A DNA stretch of 64,000 nt from Galbibacter sp038433465 (lineage in GTDB: Bacteria; Bacteroidota; Bacteroidia; Flavobacteriales; Flavobacteriaceae), in assembly GCF_038433465.1 (NCBI RefSeq), contig NZ_JAESVF010000008.1:62001-126000 (forward strand), read 5' to 3'. Under the pieces are notes generated by a model, which saw only the letters and a program-made list of their open reading frames with translations, was not told the DNA's origin and did not search any database. This document shows, in pieces, positions 26,769-36,508 of this stretch (its first letter is position 1; each line of letters starts with the position of its first letter). The translations under genes and the position numbers were made by a program.

Positions 26769-29273
26769 ATGGCAAAGAATTTGGTAATTGTGGAGTCCCC
26801 TGCAAAGGCGAAAACTATCGAAAAATTTTTGGGAAAAGATTATAAGGTAGAGAGTAGTTTTGGGCATATTGCAGACCTTCCTTCAAGAGAATTAGGAGTA
26901 GATGTAGAAAAGGATTTTAAACCGAAATACATCGTTTCTTCTGATAAAAAAGCGGTAGTTAAAAAGTTGAGAGACCTTGCTAAAAATGCAGAGACTATCT
27001 GGTTAGCGAGTGATGAGGACCGCGAGGGAGAAGCAATAGCTTGGCACTTGGCAGAAGAGTTAAAACTCGATGCGAGTAAAACCAAGCGTATTGTATTTAA
27101 CTCCATTACCAAAAGCGCCATTCAAAAAGCTATCGACAATCCACGAACCATCGATTACAATCTTGTAAATGCGCAACAAGCGCGTAGAGTTTTAGACCGA
27201 TTGGTGGGGTATGAATTGTCTCCTGTACTTTGGAAAAAAATTAAAACAGGACTTTCGGCAGGGCGTGTACAGTCGGTTTCTGTGCGACTTATTGTGGAGC
27301 GTGAGCGCGAAATAAAAGAGTTTACACCAGAAGCTTCTTTTAAAATTGTTGCTGAATTTAGAAATGAAGAAGGCAAAAGCTTCAAAGCAAAAACCAATAA
27401 GAGTTTTGCTACCAAAGAAGAAGCCAAAGCATTTCTTGAAAAAAATGTAAGTGCCAATTTTAAAATTGCCGATTTAGATACCAAGCCAGCTAAAAAATCG
27501 CCAGCACCGCCATTTACAACTTCTACACTTCAGCAGGAAGCATCTCGAAAATTGTACTTTTCGGTGTCAAAAACCATGAATATGGCGCAACGTTTATACG
27601 AAGCCGGACTCATAACCTATATGAGAACCGATAGTGTAAACTTGTCTAGCGAAGCAGTAGAGGCAGCAAAAGACGAAATTATTAAATCCTACGGAAAGGA
27701 ATTTAGTAAGCCACGAAACTATACAGGGAAAGCTAAAGGTGCACAAGAGGCGCATGAGGCAATCCGTCCAACAGATATGTCGCGTCACCGCGTGCAAATC
27801 GAACGCGACCAAGCACGTTTATACGAACTTATTTGGAAGCGTACATTGGCATCGCAAATGAGTGATGCGCAATTAGAGCGTACCAATGTGAAGATTGAGG
27901 CGAATAAACACGATGAGTTGTTTACCGCAAATGGAGAGGTATTAAAGTTTGAAGGATTTTTAAAAGTATATTTAGAAGGAACCGACGACGAAGATGAAGA
28001 GCAAGCAGGAATGTTGCCAGCATTGAAAGTAGGCGAAACGGTTTACGAAAATTACATAACAGCAACCGAACGTTTTACACGTCCGCCATACCGCTACACA
28101 GAGGCTTCTTTGGTGAAGAAATTGGAAGAGCTCGGTATTGGGCGTCCGTCTACCTACGCGCCAACAATTTCAACTATTCAGAATAGAGGGTATGTAGAGC
28201 GTGGTACTATTGATGGTGTGGAACGTGCGTACATTCAGTATACATTAGAAAACAATCAAGTAAAAGAAGCTCAACTTACCGAGAATGTAGGTTCCGACAA
28301 AGGAAAGTTAGTTCCTACAGATATCGGAATGATTGTAAATGATTTCTTGGTGAATCACTTTGCCGGAATTTTAGATTATAATTTTACCGCAAAAGTTGAG
28401 CAGAGTTTTGACGACATTGCATCTGGAGAAGAAGATTGGACAAAAATGATTGAAGATTTTTACAAAGATTTTCATCCAAATGTAAAAGATGTTGAAGAAA
28501 ATGCCGAGCGCGAAAGCGGAGAACGTATTTTAGGAACCGACCCGCAATCTGGTCGTCAATTAAGCGTGCGTTTAGGACGTTTTGGACCGATGGCGCAAAT
28601 TGGAACTGCCGACGAAGAGGAGAAACCGCAGTTTGCAAGTTTACTTCCAGACCAGTCGATTGATACAATTACTTTTGACGAAGCACTCGATTTGTTTAAA
28701 CTTCCTCGAAAGTTGGGAGTTTTTGAAGGCGATGAGGTAGAGGTAAACGTTGGTCGATTTGGACCGTATGTGCGTTTCGGGAAAAGCTTTGTGTCGCTCG
28801 AAAAAGGCGAAGATGTTTTTGAAGTAGATATGGATAGAGCGAAGGAACTTATTCTTCAGAAGAAAAAAGCCGACGCCCCAATTGCATCCTATAAAAATGA
28901 AGATGTTACTAAAGGAGTTGGACGTTTTGGGCCATTTATAAAATGGAGCGGAATGTTTATCAATGTGAATAAAAAATACGATTTTGATCATCTTTCGCAA
29001 GCTGATATTGAAGAACTCATTGAAGATAAGCTGAAGAAAGAACGTGAAAAAGTAATTCATAATTGGGAAGACGAAGGGATTCGAGTAGAGAAGGCACGTT
29101 GGGGACGCTCAAACATCATTAAGGGGAAGACTAAAATTGAACTTTCTAAAGATGTAGATGCAACTAAGCTGACTTTGGAAGAAGTGAAAGATTTGATTGA
29201 GAAGAAAGCACCAAAGAAAAAAACAACTGCCAAAAAGAAAACAACGACCAAAAAGACTAAAACCAAAAAATAA
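26769..29273 (+). CDS. topA: DNA topoisomerase I (type IA)
   Basis: 834-residue enzyme that relaxes negative supercoils by a 5'-phosphotyrosine intermediate. The N-terminal Toprim domain (NLVIVESPAKAKTIEKFLG, then SDEDREGEAIAWHL) and the catalytic tyrosine in YMRTDSVNLS (about residue 285) are intact. The C-terminal part carries several GRFGP repeats, which are topoisomerase C-terminal repeat units instead of four-cysteine zinc fingers, and ends in a lysine/threonine-rich DNA-binding tail. The stop is 2 bases before the arginase-like gene, so the two are co-transcribed. Confidence 0.97.
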   Translation: MAKNLVIVESPAKAKTIEKFLGKDYKVESSFGHIADLPSRELGVDVEKDFKPKYIVSSDKKAVVKKLRDLAKNAETIWLASDEDREGEAIAWHLAEELKLDASKTKRIVFNSITKSAIQKAIDNPRTIDYNLVNAQQARRVLDRLVGYELSPVLWKKIKTGLSAGRVQSVSVRLIVEREREIKEFTPEASFKIVAEFRNEEGKSFKAKTNKSFATKEEAKAFLEKNVSANFKIADLDTKPAKKSPAPPFTTSTLQQEASRKLYFSVSKTMNMAQRLYEAGLITYMRTDSVNLSSEAVEAAKDEIIKSYGKEFSKPRNYTGKAKGAQEAHEAIRPTDMSRHRVQIERDQARLYELIWKRTLASQMSDAQLERTNVKIEANKHDELFTANGEVLKFEGFLKVYLEGTDDEDEEQAGMLPALKVGETVYENYITATERFTRPPYRYTEASLVKKLEELGIGRPSTYAPTISTIQNRGYVERGTIDGVERAYIQYTLENNQVKEAQLTENVGSDKGKLVPTDIGMIVNDFLVNHFAGILDYNFTAKVEQSFDDIASGEEDWTKMIEDFYKDFHPNVKDVEENAERESGERILGTDPQSGRQLSVRLGRFGPMAQIGTADEEEKPQFASLLPDQSIDTITFDEALDLFKLPRKLGVFEGDEVEVNVGRFGPYVRFGKSFVSLEKGEDVFEVDMDRAKELILQKKKADAPIASYKNEDVTKGVGRFGPFIKWSGMFINVNKKYDFDHLSQADIEELIEDKLKKEREKVIHNWEDEGIRVEKARWGRSNIIKGKTKIELSKDVDATKLTLEEVKDLIEKKAPKKKTTAKKKTTTKKTKTKK

Positions 29274-29275
29274 AT

Positions 29276-30433
29276 ATGAATATTGAATTTTTGTCGCCCG
29301 TTAAAAATGTAGTGTTGGCGCATAACGAGTTGTTGCCAAAACAGGCGTTGGGAAGAACAATTCAAATTCATTCAGAAAAAGGAGCGTTTCCAGATTTATC
29401 AAATGTGCAATTGGCTATTGTTGGAGTAAAAGATACTCGTAGCGAAACCGCCGATGCACACGGAGAGGTAGATTTGGAAGCTATCCGTATAGAATTGTAT
29501 AAACTTTTCTTCGGAAATTGGCATGCGTCTATTGCCGATTTGGGCGATATTGAAGCTGGTGAAACGCTAAAAGACACCTATTTTGCGCTTACAGATATTA
29601 CCAATTCTTTACTGAAACAAAACATTATTCCTATTGTTATCGGCGGAAGCCAAGATTTAACATACGCAATGTATCGCGCTTACGATACTTTGGAGCAGAT
29701 GGTAAATTTAACTTCGGTAAATAGTACGTTCGATTTCAGTGCTTCGGATGAGTTGATTGCTTCCAATGCATATATGAGTAAAGTTATAATGGAACAGCCC
29801 AACAACCTGTTTAATTATGCAGTGGTGGGTTACCAAACGTACTTTAATGCGCAGGAAGAAATCGATTTGATGGAGAAGTTATTTTTCGATGCCTATCGAT
29901 TGGGAGAAGTAATTAACGATATAAGTATTGTAGAGCCGGTATTTCGAGATACCGATTTGGTGAGTTTGGATATGACGGCAATTAAGGCTTCCGAAATGGG
30001 GTATGCTACGCATACTTTCCCGAACGGTTTTGACGGGAGAGAGATTTGTGCCATTGCTCGTTATGCAGGAATAAGCGATAAAGTTACTGCATTTGGATTG
30101 CTAAATACGAGAAAAACACTGCAATGTGCACAATTGTCGGCACAAATTTTATGGTATTTTATCGAAGGTTTTAACTATAGAAAAAAAGACTATCCATTCA
30201 TTACAAATATCGATTATAATAAGTATATCGTGCCTTTAGAAGAAATGGATCTTTGTTTTTTTGAAAGTAATATTTCAGGTAGATGGTGGATAGAAGTGCC
30301 ACAAATTGAAAACTTGAATAATAAATACAAAAGACATACGTTATTACCATGCACACACAAAGAATATCTTCAAGCCAGTAGTGGTGTAGTGCCAGAACGC
30401 TGGTGGAAAGCTTATAAAAAAATGTTGGTGTAA
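29276..30433 (+). CDS. Arginase/formimidoylglutamase-fold protein with lost metal ligands
   Basis: 385-residue protein with the arginase-superfamily layout but degenerate metal motifs. The usual GG-[GD]-H-[DES] reads GGSQD (about 122-126), the DAHxD site reads NSTFD (about 149-153) and SxDxDxxDP reads SLDMTAIKAS (about 227-236). Most ligands of the binuclear manganese centre are therefore gone, and arginase-type hydrolysis looks unlikely. It lies 2 bases after topA and 142 bases before gldK. A structural or regulatory role tied to type IX secretion or gliding is possible, but this is a guess from position. Confidence 0.75.
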   Translation: MNIEFLSPVKNVVLAHNELLPKQALGRTIQIHSEKGAFPDLSNVQLAIVGVKDTRSETADAHGEVDLEAIRIELYKLFFGNWHASIADLGDIEAGETLKDTYFALTDITNSLLKQNIIPIVIGGSQDLTYAMYRAYDTLEQMVNLTSVNSTFDFSASDELIASNAYMSKVIMEQPNNLFNYAVVGYQTYFNAQEEIDLMEKLFFDAYRLGEVINDISIVEPVFRDTDLVSLDMTAIKASEMGYATHTFPNGFDGREICAIARYAGISDKVTAFGLLNTRKTLQCAQLSAQILWYFIEGFNYRKKDYPFITNIDYNKYIVPLEEMDLCFFESNISGRWWIEVPQIENLNNKYKRHTLLPCTHKEYLQASSGVVPERWWKAYKKMLV

Positions 30434-30575
30434 GTCGTGTATAAAGTAGCGCGATATTTTGTGTTGACTGTGCTTTCGCACCGTTTTACAACAAAAATTA
30501 AGAGTTTATTGTTTTTTTAAATTTAATTAAATAGGTTTACCATCTTAAATCTAAGAATGTAATTTAACCTCAAGT

Positions 30576-31940
30576 ATGTATATGAAAAAGCTATTTCTAT
30601 TAGCATCTGTTACATTATTATTAACCAGCTGTGGTTCTAATGACAGAGGGGAATTAGTTGGCGTGAGCGGTAAAAAATGGCATCCCGAAAAGCCCTACGG
30701 AATGTCACTTGTACCCGGAGGAGCTTTCATAATGGGAAGGTCTGAAGAAGATATGGCCGACGTGTTAAATGCCCCAACTAAAACCGTAACAGTGCGTTCA
30801 TTCTACATGGATGAAACAGAGATAACAAACAGCGAATACCGTCAGTTTGTTGAATGGGTAAAAGATTCCATAGTTCGAACAAAATTAGCTATCCTAGCCG
30901 ACGAATTGGGAGAGATTCCTGGAAACGGAGGTATAGGTGAGTATGCGTTTAAAGATGCTAACACAGAAGATTTATCAGTATACGAAGAGTATATGTTATT
31001 AAATCATTCTGGTATGGGAGAAACTGGTTACGAAGGAAGACGCCTTAATAAAGATGTAGATCTTATTTGGGATGTTGCCGAGTATCCAGACGAATACTAC
31101 ACAGAAATCATGGTAGATTCTATGTACATTCCTTTAGAAGAATCGTACAACGGACAGCGTACCATCGATGTAACAAAATTAAAATTTCAATACGATTGGA
31201 TGGATATCCAAGCGGCAGCTCGCGCAAAAGGTGGCGGGAGTCGTAAGGACTTTATAAAACACGAAGAAGTAATGGTATATCCAGATACAACCGTGTGGAT
31301 TAAAGACTTTAGTTATTCATACAACGAGCCAATGCACAACGACTATTTCTGGAGTGAAGCTTATAGCGATTATCCAGTAGTTGGAGTTTCTTGGAAACAA
31401 GCAAAAGCATTTTGTGCTTGGAGAACGAAATATAAAAATGATTTTCAGAAAGATAAAAATCAGCAATTTGTAAATCAGTTTAGATTACCAACAGAAGCCG
31501 AGTGGGAATATGCTGCCAGAGGAGGAATTCAATCTGGAACATACCCATGGGGAGGTCCGTATATTTTAAATGAAAGAGGATGCTTTATGGCAAACTTTAA
31601 ACCACTACGTGGAGATTATGCGGCAGACCAAGCTTTGTATACAGTTGAAGCAAAATCGTACGACCCCAACGATTACAACTTATACAACATGGCTGGTAAT
31701 GTTTCTGAATGGACAAATTCATCATACGACCCCAATTCGTACGAGTACGTTTCTACAATGAACCCAAATACTTATGATGGTGAAAACAAGCGTAAAGTTA
31801 TTAGAGGTGGTTCTTGGAAGGACGTTGCTTACTTCTTACAAGTGAGTACTAGAGATTATGAGTATCAAGATTCTGCGAGAAGCTATATTGGCTTCAGAAC
31901 AGTTCAAGATTACATGGGTACAGAAGCTACTCAGAACTAG
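30576..31940 (+). CDS. gldK: Gliding motility / type IX secretion lipoprotein GldK
   Basis: 454-residue outer-membrane-associated lipoprotein (lipobox LLTSC) forming, with GldN, the periplasmic ring of the type IX secretion system. It has a formylglycine-generating-enzyme-like domain split by an insertion: PGGAFIMGRSEED and FYMDETEITNSEYRQFVEW near the start, RLPTEAEWEYAARGG and NMAGNVSEWTNSS further on, and VIRGGSWKD near the end. ATG 30576 or ATG 30582 (MKKLFLL) may be the start; the latter gives a more typical signal peptide. It is the first gene of gldKLMN. Confidence 0.95.
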   Translation: MYMKKLFLLASVTLLLTSCGSNDRGELVGVSGKKWHPEKPYGMSLVPGGAFIMGRSEEDMADVLNAPTKTVTVRSFYMDETEITNSEYRQFVEWVKDSIVRTKLAILADELGEIPGNGGIGEYAFKDANTEDLSVYEEYMLLNHSGMGETGYEGRRLNKDVDLIWDVAEYPDEYYTEIMVDSMYIPLEESYNGQRTIDVTKLKFQYDWMDIQAAARAKGGGSRKDFIKHEEVMVYPDTTVWIKDFSYSYNEPMHNDYFWSEAYSDYPVVGVSWKQAKAFCAWRTKYKNDFQKDKNQQFVNQFRLPTEAEWEYAARGGIQSGTYPWGGPYILNERGCFMANFKPLRGDYAADQALYTVEAKSYDPNDYNLYNMAGNVSEWTNSSYDPNSYEYVSTMNPNTYDGENKRKVIRGGSWKDVAYFLQVSTRDYEYQDSARSYIGFRTVQDYMGTEATQN

Positions 31941-31998
31941 AAATTAAACCAAATTACTACTTATTTAATAACTTGACTTAACTAAAAATTTTTGTACT

Positions 31999-32658
31999 AT
32001 GGCACAAGCAAAATCAACAAAGAAATTATTTAACATGGCCTACGGGCTAGGAGCTGCGGTTGTAATTCTCGGAGCATTATTTAAAATTTTACACTGGGAA
32101 TTAGGACCTGTAAACGGAGGTCACCTTTTAGCAGTAGGTTTAATTACAGAGGCATTAATTTTTGCCATCTCTGCATTTGAGCCTGTAGACGACGATTTAG
32201 ATTGGACGTTGGTATACCCAGAATTAGCTGGTGGAGCATCAGTTAATAGAAAGAAAGAAACTGCTGTAGAAATTAAAGAAGCAGAAGGACAACTTTCTAA
32301 AAAGCTTGACGATATGTTGAAAGAAGCTAGAATCGATTCAGCATTAATGACAAGTTTAGGAGATAGCATCAGAAACTTTGAAGGTGCTGCAAAAAACATT
32401 TCTCCAACAGCAGAAGCTTTAACTTCAACTAAAAAATACAGCGAAGAACTTTCATTGGCAGCTGCACAAATGGAATCGTTAAACAGTTTGTATAAAGTAC
32501 AACTAGAAAGTGCAAACAAACAAGCGATGATTCAAGAAGAAGTTGCTGCAAATGCAGGGAAACTAAAAGACCAAATGCAGTCTTTAACTTCAAATTTATC
32601 TTCTTTAAATGGAGTGTATGGCGGAATGCTTTCTGCTATGAACAGACCTGTGAATTAA
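31999..32658 (+). CDS. gldL: Type IX secretion inner-membrane motor protein GldL
   Basis: 219-residue protein with two membrane helices near the N-terminus (about 12-30 and 38-57, separated by HWELGPVNGGH) and a cytoplasmic coiled-coil tail. GldL and GldM form the proton-driven motor of type IX secretion and gliding. The conserved FKILHWE segment with its membrane glutamate is present. It is 58 bases after gldK and 45 before gldM, in the standard order. Confidence 0.95.
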   Translation: MAQAKSTKKLFNMAYGLGAAVVILGALFKILHWELGPVNGGHLLAVGLITEALIFAISAFEPVDDDLDWTLVYPELAGGASVNRKKETAVEIKEAEGQLSKKLDDMLKEARIDSALMTSLGDSIRNFEGAAKNISPTAEALTSTKKYSEELSLAAAQMESLNSLYKVQLESANKQAMIQEEVAANAGKLKDQMQSLTSNLSSLNGVYGGMLSAMNRPVN

Positions 32659-32703
32659 TTCAGTTTTAGAAATCAATCATTAAAAATTAAAACGAATTAA
32701 GAT

Positions 32704-34305
32704 ATGGCAGGAGGAAGTTTATCACCACGTCAGAAAATGATTAACCTAATGTACTTGGTTTTCATTGCAATGTTGGCGTTGAATATGAGTAAAGAAGTAT
32801 TGTCGGCTTTTGGATTATTAAACGAAAAGCTTACAAACTTTAATGAAAAAGCTACAGAGCGAAACTTAGCAGCTTTTAACGATTTGAAACTAAAATCTAC
32901 AGAACAACCAGAAAAGTACGAAACACTTTTTAGAGATGTAGAGGAAATTAAAGAAGTTTCGATGACATTTAATGGCTATTTGGATAGCTTAAAAGCACAA
33001 ATGGTTTCTAAAATTCCGCAGGAAGACCTTCAAGATTATGAGGTTATGGATAAATCGGATTTTCTTGATCAAGCATTTTTTCAAGGAGGACGTTATTCAG
33101 CAGAAGGACAGAAATTTGTGAATCATATTAATAATTTCAGAGAAACTACAATTCAAACAATTACTGAAATTCCAGATTCACTAATGAAGCCAACACAAAA
33201 GGCATCATTAAAATCGTCTATCGAAACACGTTTCGCAACGGGCGATGAAAACGGAAAAGTAACAAATAGAGATGGTCGTGCAGTAGATTGGTTAAACTAC
33301 CACTACGAAGGCTTTCCTTTAGTTGCATCTTTAACAAAAGTAACCTTATTACAAAGTGATATTAAAACGACGCAAGACGAAATTTTAAAATCTATGTTAC
33401 AAGGGCAAATGGCATCCGATTTATCGATGACCAATTACACTACTTTGTTGGAGCAACCAAAATCGGCTTACTACCAAGGGGAAACTTTTGACGGATCGAT
33501 TGTTTTAGGAAGAAAAGACGGGTCTACAAAACCAAACGAGGTAAACTTAAAGTTAGACGGAAGATCACTTAAAGAAGGTGATGATTACGTTATCGAAAAC
33601 GGACGAGTAAAACTTAAAGTAAATGCAGGTTCGGCTGGAGATCATACTTTGGAAGGAAACTTAATCTTTAAGCAAGATGGAGAGCCAATTGAAGTGCCAG
33701 TTTCTCAAAAATTTGCTACAATTACAAAACCAAATGCGGCAGTAATTTCAGCAGATAAAATGAATGTGGTTTACCGTGGAGTTTCAAACCCTATTACGAT
33801 TTCTATTCCTGGAATTCCAGATAATAAAGTAAATGCATCGGCACCAGGACTTAAAAAAGTTTCAGGTAGTAAATATGCAATGAACCCTGGTGGTGGAAGA
33901 ACTGTTACAATTAAAGCTAGCGGAACTTTACCAGACGGTCAAGGTGTTTCTTCAGCTTCAGAATTCAGAATTAAAGACATTCCACGTCCTTCTGGAACTG
34001 TAAGAGGAGAGTACGGAGAAATTAAAATGCCAAGAAACAACTTAGAGATTTCTACGGTTGGAGCAATGCTAGAAGATTTCGACTTCGATTTAAACCTTGC
34101 TATCAGCGGATTTAAATTTAAAGTACCAGGGCAGCCAACTGTTTCTGTTAGAGGAAACAAATTAGATAGTCGCGCCAAATCTGCTTTAAAAAGAGCAGGA
34201 AGAGGAGAAGCGGTTCAAATTTTTGATATTGAAGCGTATATTACCAACAACAGGTCGTACAAACTTAAAAAGGTTTCGCCAGTTGTTGTAGAGCTCACAA
34301 ATTAA
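32704..34305 (+). CDS. gldM: Type IX secretion motor stalk protein GldM
   Basis: 533-residue protein with a short N-terminal cytoplasmic segment (PRQKMINLMYLVF), a single membrane helix (about 12-32) and a large periplasmic portion of successive helical and Ig-like domains that couples the GldL motor to the GldKN ring. Family marks are LNMSKEVLSAFGLLNE and the C-terminal beta domains. It is followed by gldN after 3 bases. Confidence 0.95.
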   Translation: MAGGSLSPRQKMINLMYLVFIAMLALNMSKEVLSAFGLLNEKLTNFNEKATERNLAAFNDLKLKSTEQPEKYETLFRDVEEIKEVSMTFNGYLDSLKAQMVSKIPQEDLQDYEVMDKSDFLDQAFFQGGRYSAEGQKFVNHINNFRETTIQTITEIPDSLMKPTQKASLKSSIETRFATGDENGKVTNRDGRAVDWLNYHYEGFPLVASLTKVTLLQSDIKTTQDEILKSMLQGQMASDLSMTNYTTLLEQPKSAYYQGETFDGSIVLGRKDGSTKPNEVNLKLDGRSLKEGDDYVIENGRVKLKVNAGSAGDHTLEGNLIFKQDGEPIEVPVSQKFATITKPNAAVISADKMNVVYRGVSNPITISIPGIPDNKVNASAPGLKKVSGSKYAMNPGGGRTVTIKASGTLPDGQGVSSASEFRIKDIPRPSGTVRGEYGEIKMPRNNLEISTVGAMLEDFDFDLNLAISGFKFKVPGQPTVSVRGNKLDSRAKSALKRAGRGEAVQIFDIEAYITNNRSYKLKKVSPVVVELTN

Positions 34306-34308
34306 TAA

Positions 34309-35211
34309 ATGAATAATGTTATGAATTGGAAAGGTATTGTATTAACTATAACCACTGCTTTGGTTTCTGTAGGTAGCTTTGCGCAAGCAAACTTACTCAA
34401 TGCAGAATTTCCAGAAGAAGTCGGCATGAAAACTGCCGATCAAATTGAAGCAGATAACGACGCACCATTACCATACGGATATGTTGATGATAGAGATATC
34501 CTTTGGTCTAAAACAGTTTGGGAACGTATAGATTTGGATGAACGTATTAATTTTCCGTTCTACTATCCAATCGATACTGTAGATATTGGAAGTGATAGAC
34601 GTTCGTTGTACGATGTAATTATTAAAAACATCAAAAACGGAAGTTTAAAAGATATCTATGTTGACTCTTACTTTACAGAGCGTCGTAAGTTTGGAGATTT
34701 ATCGGCTACTTTACAAAAAGTAGATACTACCGATCTTGGTTACGAACAATTAAATGCTGGAGAGCAAGTTTCTCTAGAATATATTAACAGAAGAGAACTT
34801 ACCGCAGCCGATATTCAAGAATGGCGTATTAAAGGAGTTTGGTATTTTGATAAGCGCCAAGGAGAATTAAAATATCGATTGTTAGGTATTGCTCCAGTTG
34901 CTCCAGATGTAAACTTTATCGATGGTGAAAATTCAGATTTAGTTGAGTTATTCTGGCTTTGGTTCCCTAGTTCAAGAGATATTTTACACGAAGCAAAAGC
35001 CTTTAATGATGAAAACTCATCTCGACCAATTTCTTTTGATCAGTTGTTAAACGCGAGACGTTTTAATGCTGTAATTTACAAAGAAGAAAACGTTCAAGGA
35101 GATAGAGGTATTAAAGACTATATTCCAGATAATGCCATGTTCCAATTACTAGAAGCGCAACGTCTCAAAGAGAAGATTCGCGACAAGGAACAAGATATGT
35201 GGAGTTACTAA
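34309..35211 (+). CDS. gldN: Type IX secretion ring protein GldN
   Basis: 300-residue periplasmic partner of GldK with a signal peptide ending near SFAQ. It carries the conserved family stretch VDDRDILWSKTVWERIDLDE and the C-terminal region NAVIYKEENVQGDRGIKDY. An ATG at 34309 or 34321 could be used; the first is 3 bases from the gldM stop. A strong terminator follows, closing the topA-arginase-like or gldKLMN unit. Confidence 0.94.
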   Translation: MNNVMNWKGIVLTITTALVSVGSFAQANLLNAEFPEEVGMKTADQIEADNDAPLPYGYVDDRDILWSKTVWERIDLDERINFPFYYPIDTVDIGSDRRSLYDVIIKNIKNGSLKDIYVDSYFTERRKFGDLSATLQKVDTTDLGYEQLNAGEQVSLEYINRRELTAADIQEWRIKGVWYFDKRQGELKYRLLGIAPVAPDVNFIDGENSDLVELFWLWFPSSRDILHEAKAFNDENSSRPISFDQLLNARRFNAVIYKEENVQGDRGIKDYIPDNAMFQLLEAQRLKEKIRDKEQDMWSY

Positions 35212-35243
35212 AATTAATAACTTCCAATTCAACATAACAATTT

Positions 35244-35271
35244 AAAAGCGCCTGAAAAATCAGGCGCTTTT
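35244..35271 (+). terminator. gldKLMN terminator
   Basis: AAAAGCGCCTGA pairs perfectly with TCAGGCGCTTTT across a 4-base A loop, followed by a run of T. Confidence 0.92.
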
Positions 35272-35295
35272 TTTTGTGTTTAAAAACTTATCTTT

Positions 35296-35556
35296 AACGT
35301 TAGTTTGATATAAGGATGATGAATATGTGACAAAATGGACCTATTTAAAAAGTATTGAAAATCAAGGAAGCAGTAGAGGCAAAAGATAAAAAGCTGTTTG
35401 AGCGTAGCGAGTTCTTTTTATCTGTGGAGGAGGATTCCGTAGATTTTCTTATACTTTTTTAATCAGTCTTGACTTTTTTGTTTCGTTTTTGTGTCAAGAC
35501 AAAAATGAAAGTATTTAAAATTTATTCTATATTGATATTTATATCGAATTGAGGTT
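35296..35556 (+). repeat. Dispersed non-coding repeat, copy A (MITE-like)
   Basis: About 260 bases between the gldN terminator and the pirin gene closely match 44779-45069. The core (35338-35511) is nearly identical to 44821-44996, with a few indels. It contains hairpins GATAAAAAG/CTTTTTATC (35385-35422) and GTCTTGAC/GTCAAGAC (35466-35500). The ends (TTTGATATAAGGATGAT and the complement of TTGATATTTATATCGAATT) form imperfect terminal inverted repeats. No coding potential is shared by the copies. The 35212-35589 gap holds this and the terminator. Confidence 0.8.
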
Positions 35557-35589
35557 GTCTTTTAGTTGAAAATTAAAATAGTTTTAAAA

Positions 35590-36462
35590 ATGTCGAATAA
35601 AGGATTGATTATAGAAGAACGAGCCAGAGATATTGGCGATTTTTTGGTGGGGCGATTATTGCCATTTCGGAAAAAGCGAATGGTAGGTCCTTTTGTTTTT
35701 ATAGATCATATGGGGCCGTCCAAGATTGGTCCGAATCAATATATCGATATTGGGCAACATCCACATATCGGACTTTCTACACTTACGTATTTATTTGAAG
35801 GCGAAATAAGACATCGCGACAGTATCGGCAGTGATCAAGTCATTACACCTGGCGCCGTAAATTTAATGACGGCAGGAAGTGGTGTTACTCATACCGAACG
35901 CACGCCCGACAGCTTAAGGGATGGAAATACTTATAATGTGCATGGTTTTCAAATTTGGATTGCGCTCCCAAAGGAGATGGAGCAAATGAAGCCTGAATTT
36001 TATCACGCTGAGAAAGAAGCTTTACCAAAATGGCAACAAGACAATGCTAATTTTACACTGATTGCTGGTGAGGCTTTCGGTAGAAAATCGCCAGTGCCAA
36101 CTTTATCTCCACAATTTATGGTTGAGGTTAAAGCGACGCATAGTTTTACACTCAATTTATCAGATCAAGTTAAGGGGGAAATAGGAATTTGTATTGTAAA
36201 AGGAAGTATTAAAGCTTGTGAAAATATTATTGCTGAAGGAAATATGTTGGTTTCAAAAATAGATGATGCGTGTAAAGTTGAAGTGTCAGCAGATACTCAT
36301 TTGTTACTCTTTGGCGGAGCACCTTTACCTGAAGAGCGACATATATTTTGGAATTTTGTTTCTTCGGATAGTAAACTTATTGAGGATGCAAAAGAGCGTT
36401 GGGTTGCTAAAGATTTTCCTGTCGTAGAAAATGACGATTCGTACATTGAAATGCCACAATAA
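35590..36462 (+). CDS. Pirin-family bicupin protein
   Basis: 290-residue cytoplasmic bicupin of the pirin family; some members are quercetinases and others act as redox-sensing regulators. Iron-binding elements are visible: HPHIG and RHRDS in the N-terminal cupin and the family stretch GSGVTHTERTP. ATG 35590 replaces an in-frame TTG at 35566. The gene stands alone between repeat copy A and a convergent terminator. No substrate can be assigned. Confidence 0.88.
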   Translation: MSNKGLIIEERARDIGDFLVGRLLPFRKKRMVGPFVFIDHMGPSKIGPNQYIDIGQHPHIGLSTLTYLFEGEIRHRDSIGSDQVITPGAVNLMTAGSGVTHTERTPDSLRDGNTYNVHGFQIWIALPKEMEQMKPEFYHAEKEALPKWQQDNANFTLIAGEAFGRKSPVPTLSPQFMVEVKATHSFTLNLSDQVKGEIGICIVKGSIKACENIIAEGNMLVSKIDDACKVEVSADTHLLLFGGAPLPEERHIFWNFVSSDSKLIEDAKERWVAKDFPVVENDDSYIEMPQ

Positions 36463-36469
36463 AATATAG

Positions 36470-36503
36470 GCTGTCTGATTGTTTATTTTCAGACAGCTTT
36501 TTT
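36470..36503. terminator. Bidirectional terminator after pirin
   Basis: GCTGTCTGA pairs with TCAGACAGC across a 10-base loop, followed by a T run. It lies between two convergent genes (pirin and the small lipoprotein). Confidence 0.85.
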
Positions 36504-36508
36504 AGTTA

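Noticed and set aside
28740..28970. Repeated GRFGP motifs in topA as a DNA repeat
   Set aside because: They are protein-level topoisomerase C-terminal repeats; the DNA is not a tandem repeat.
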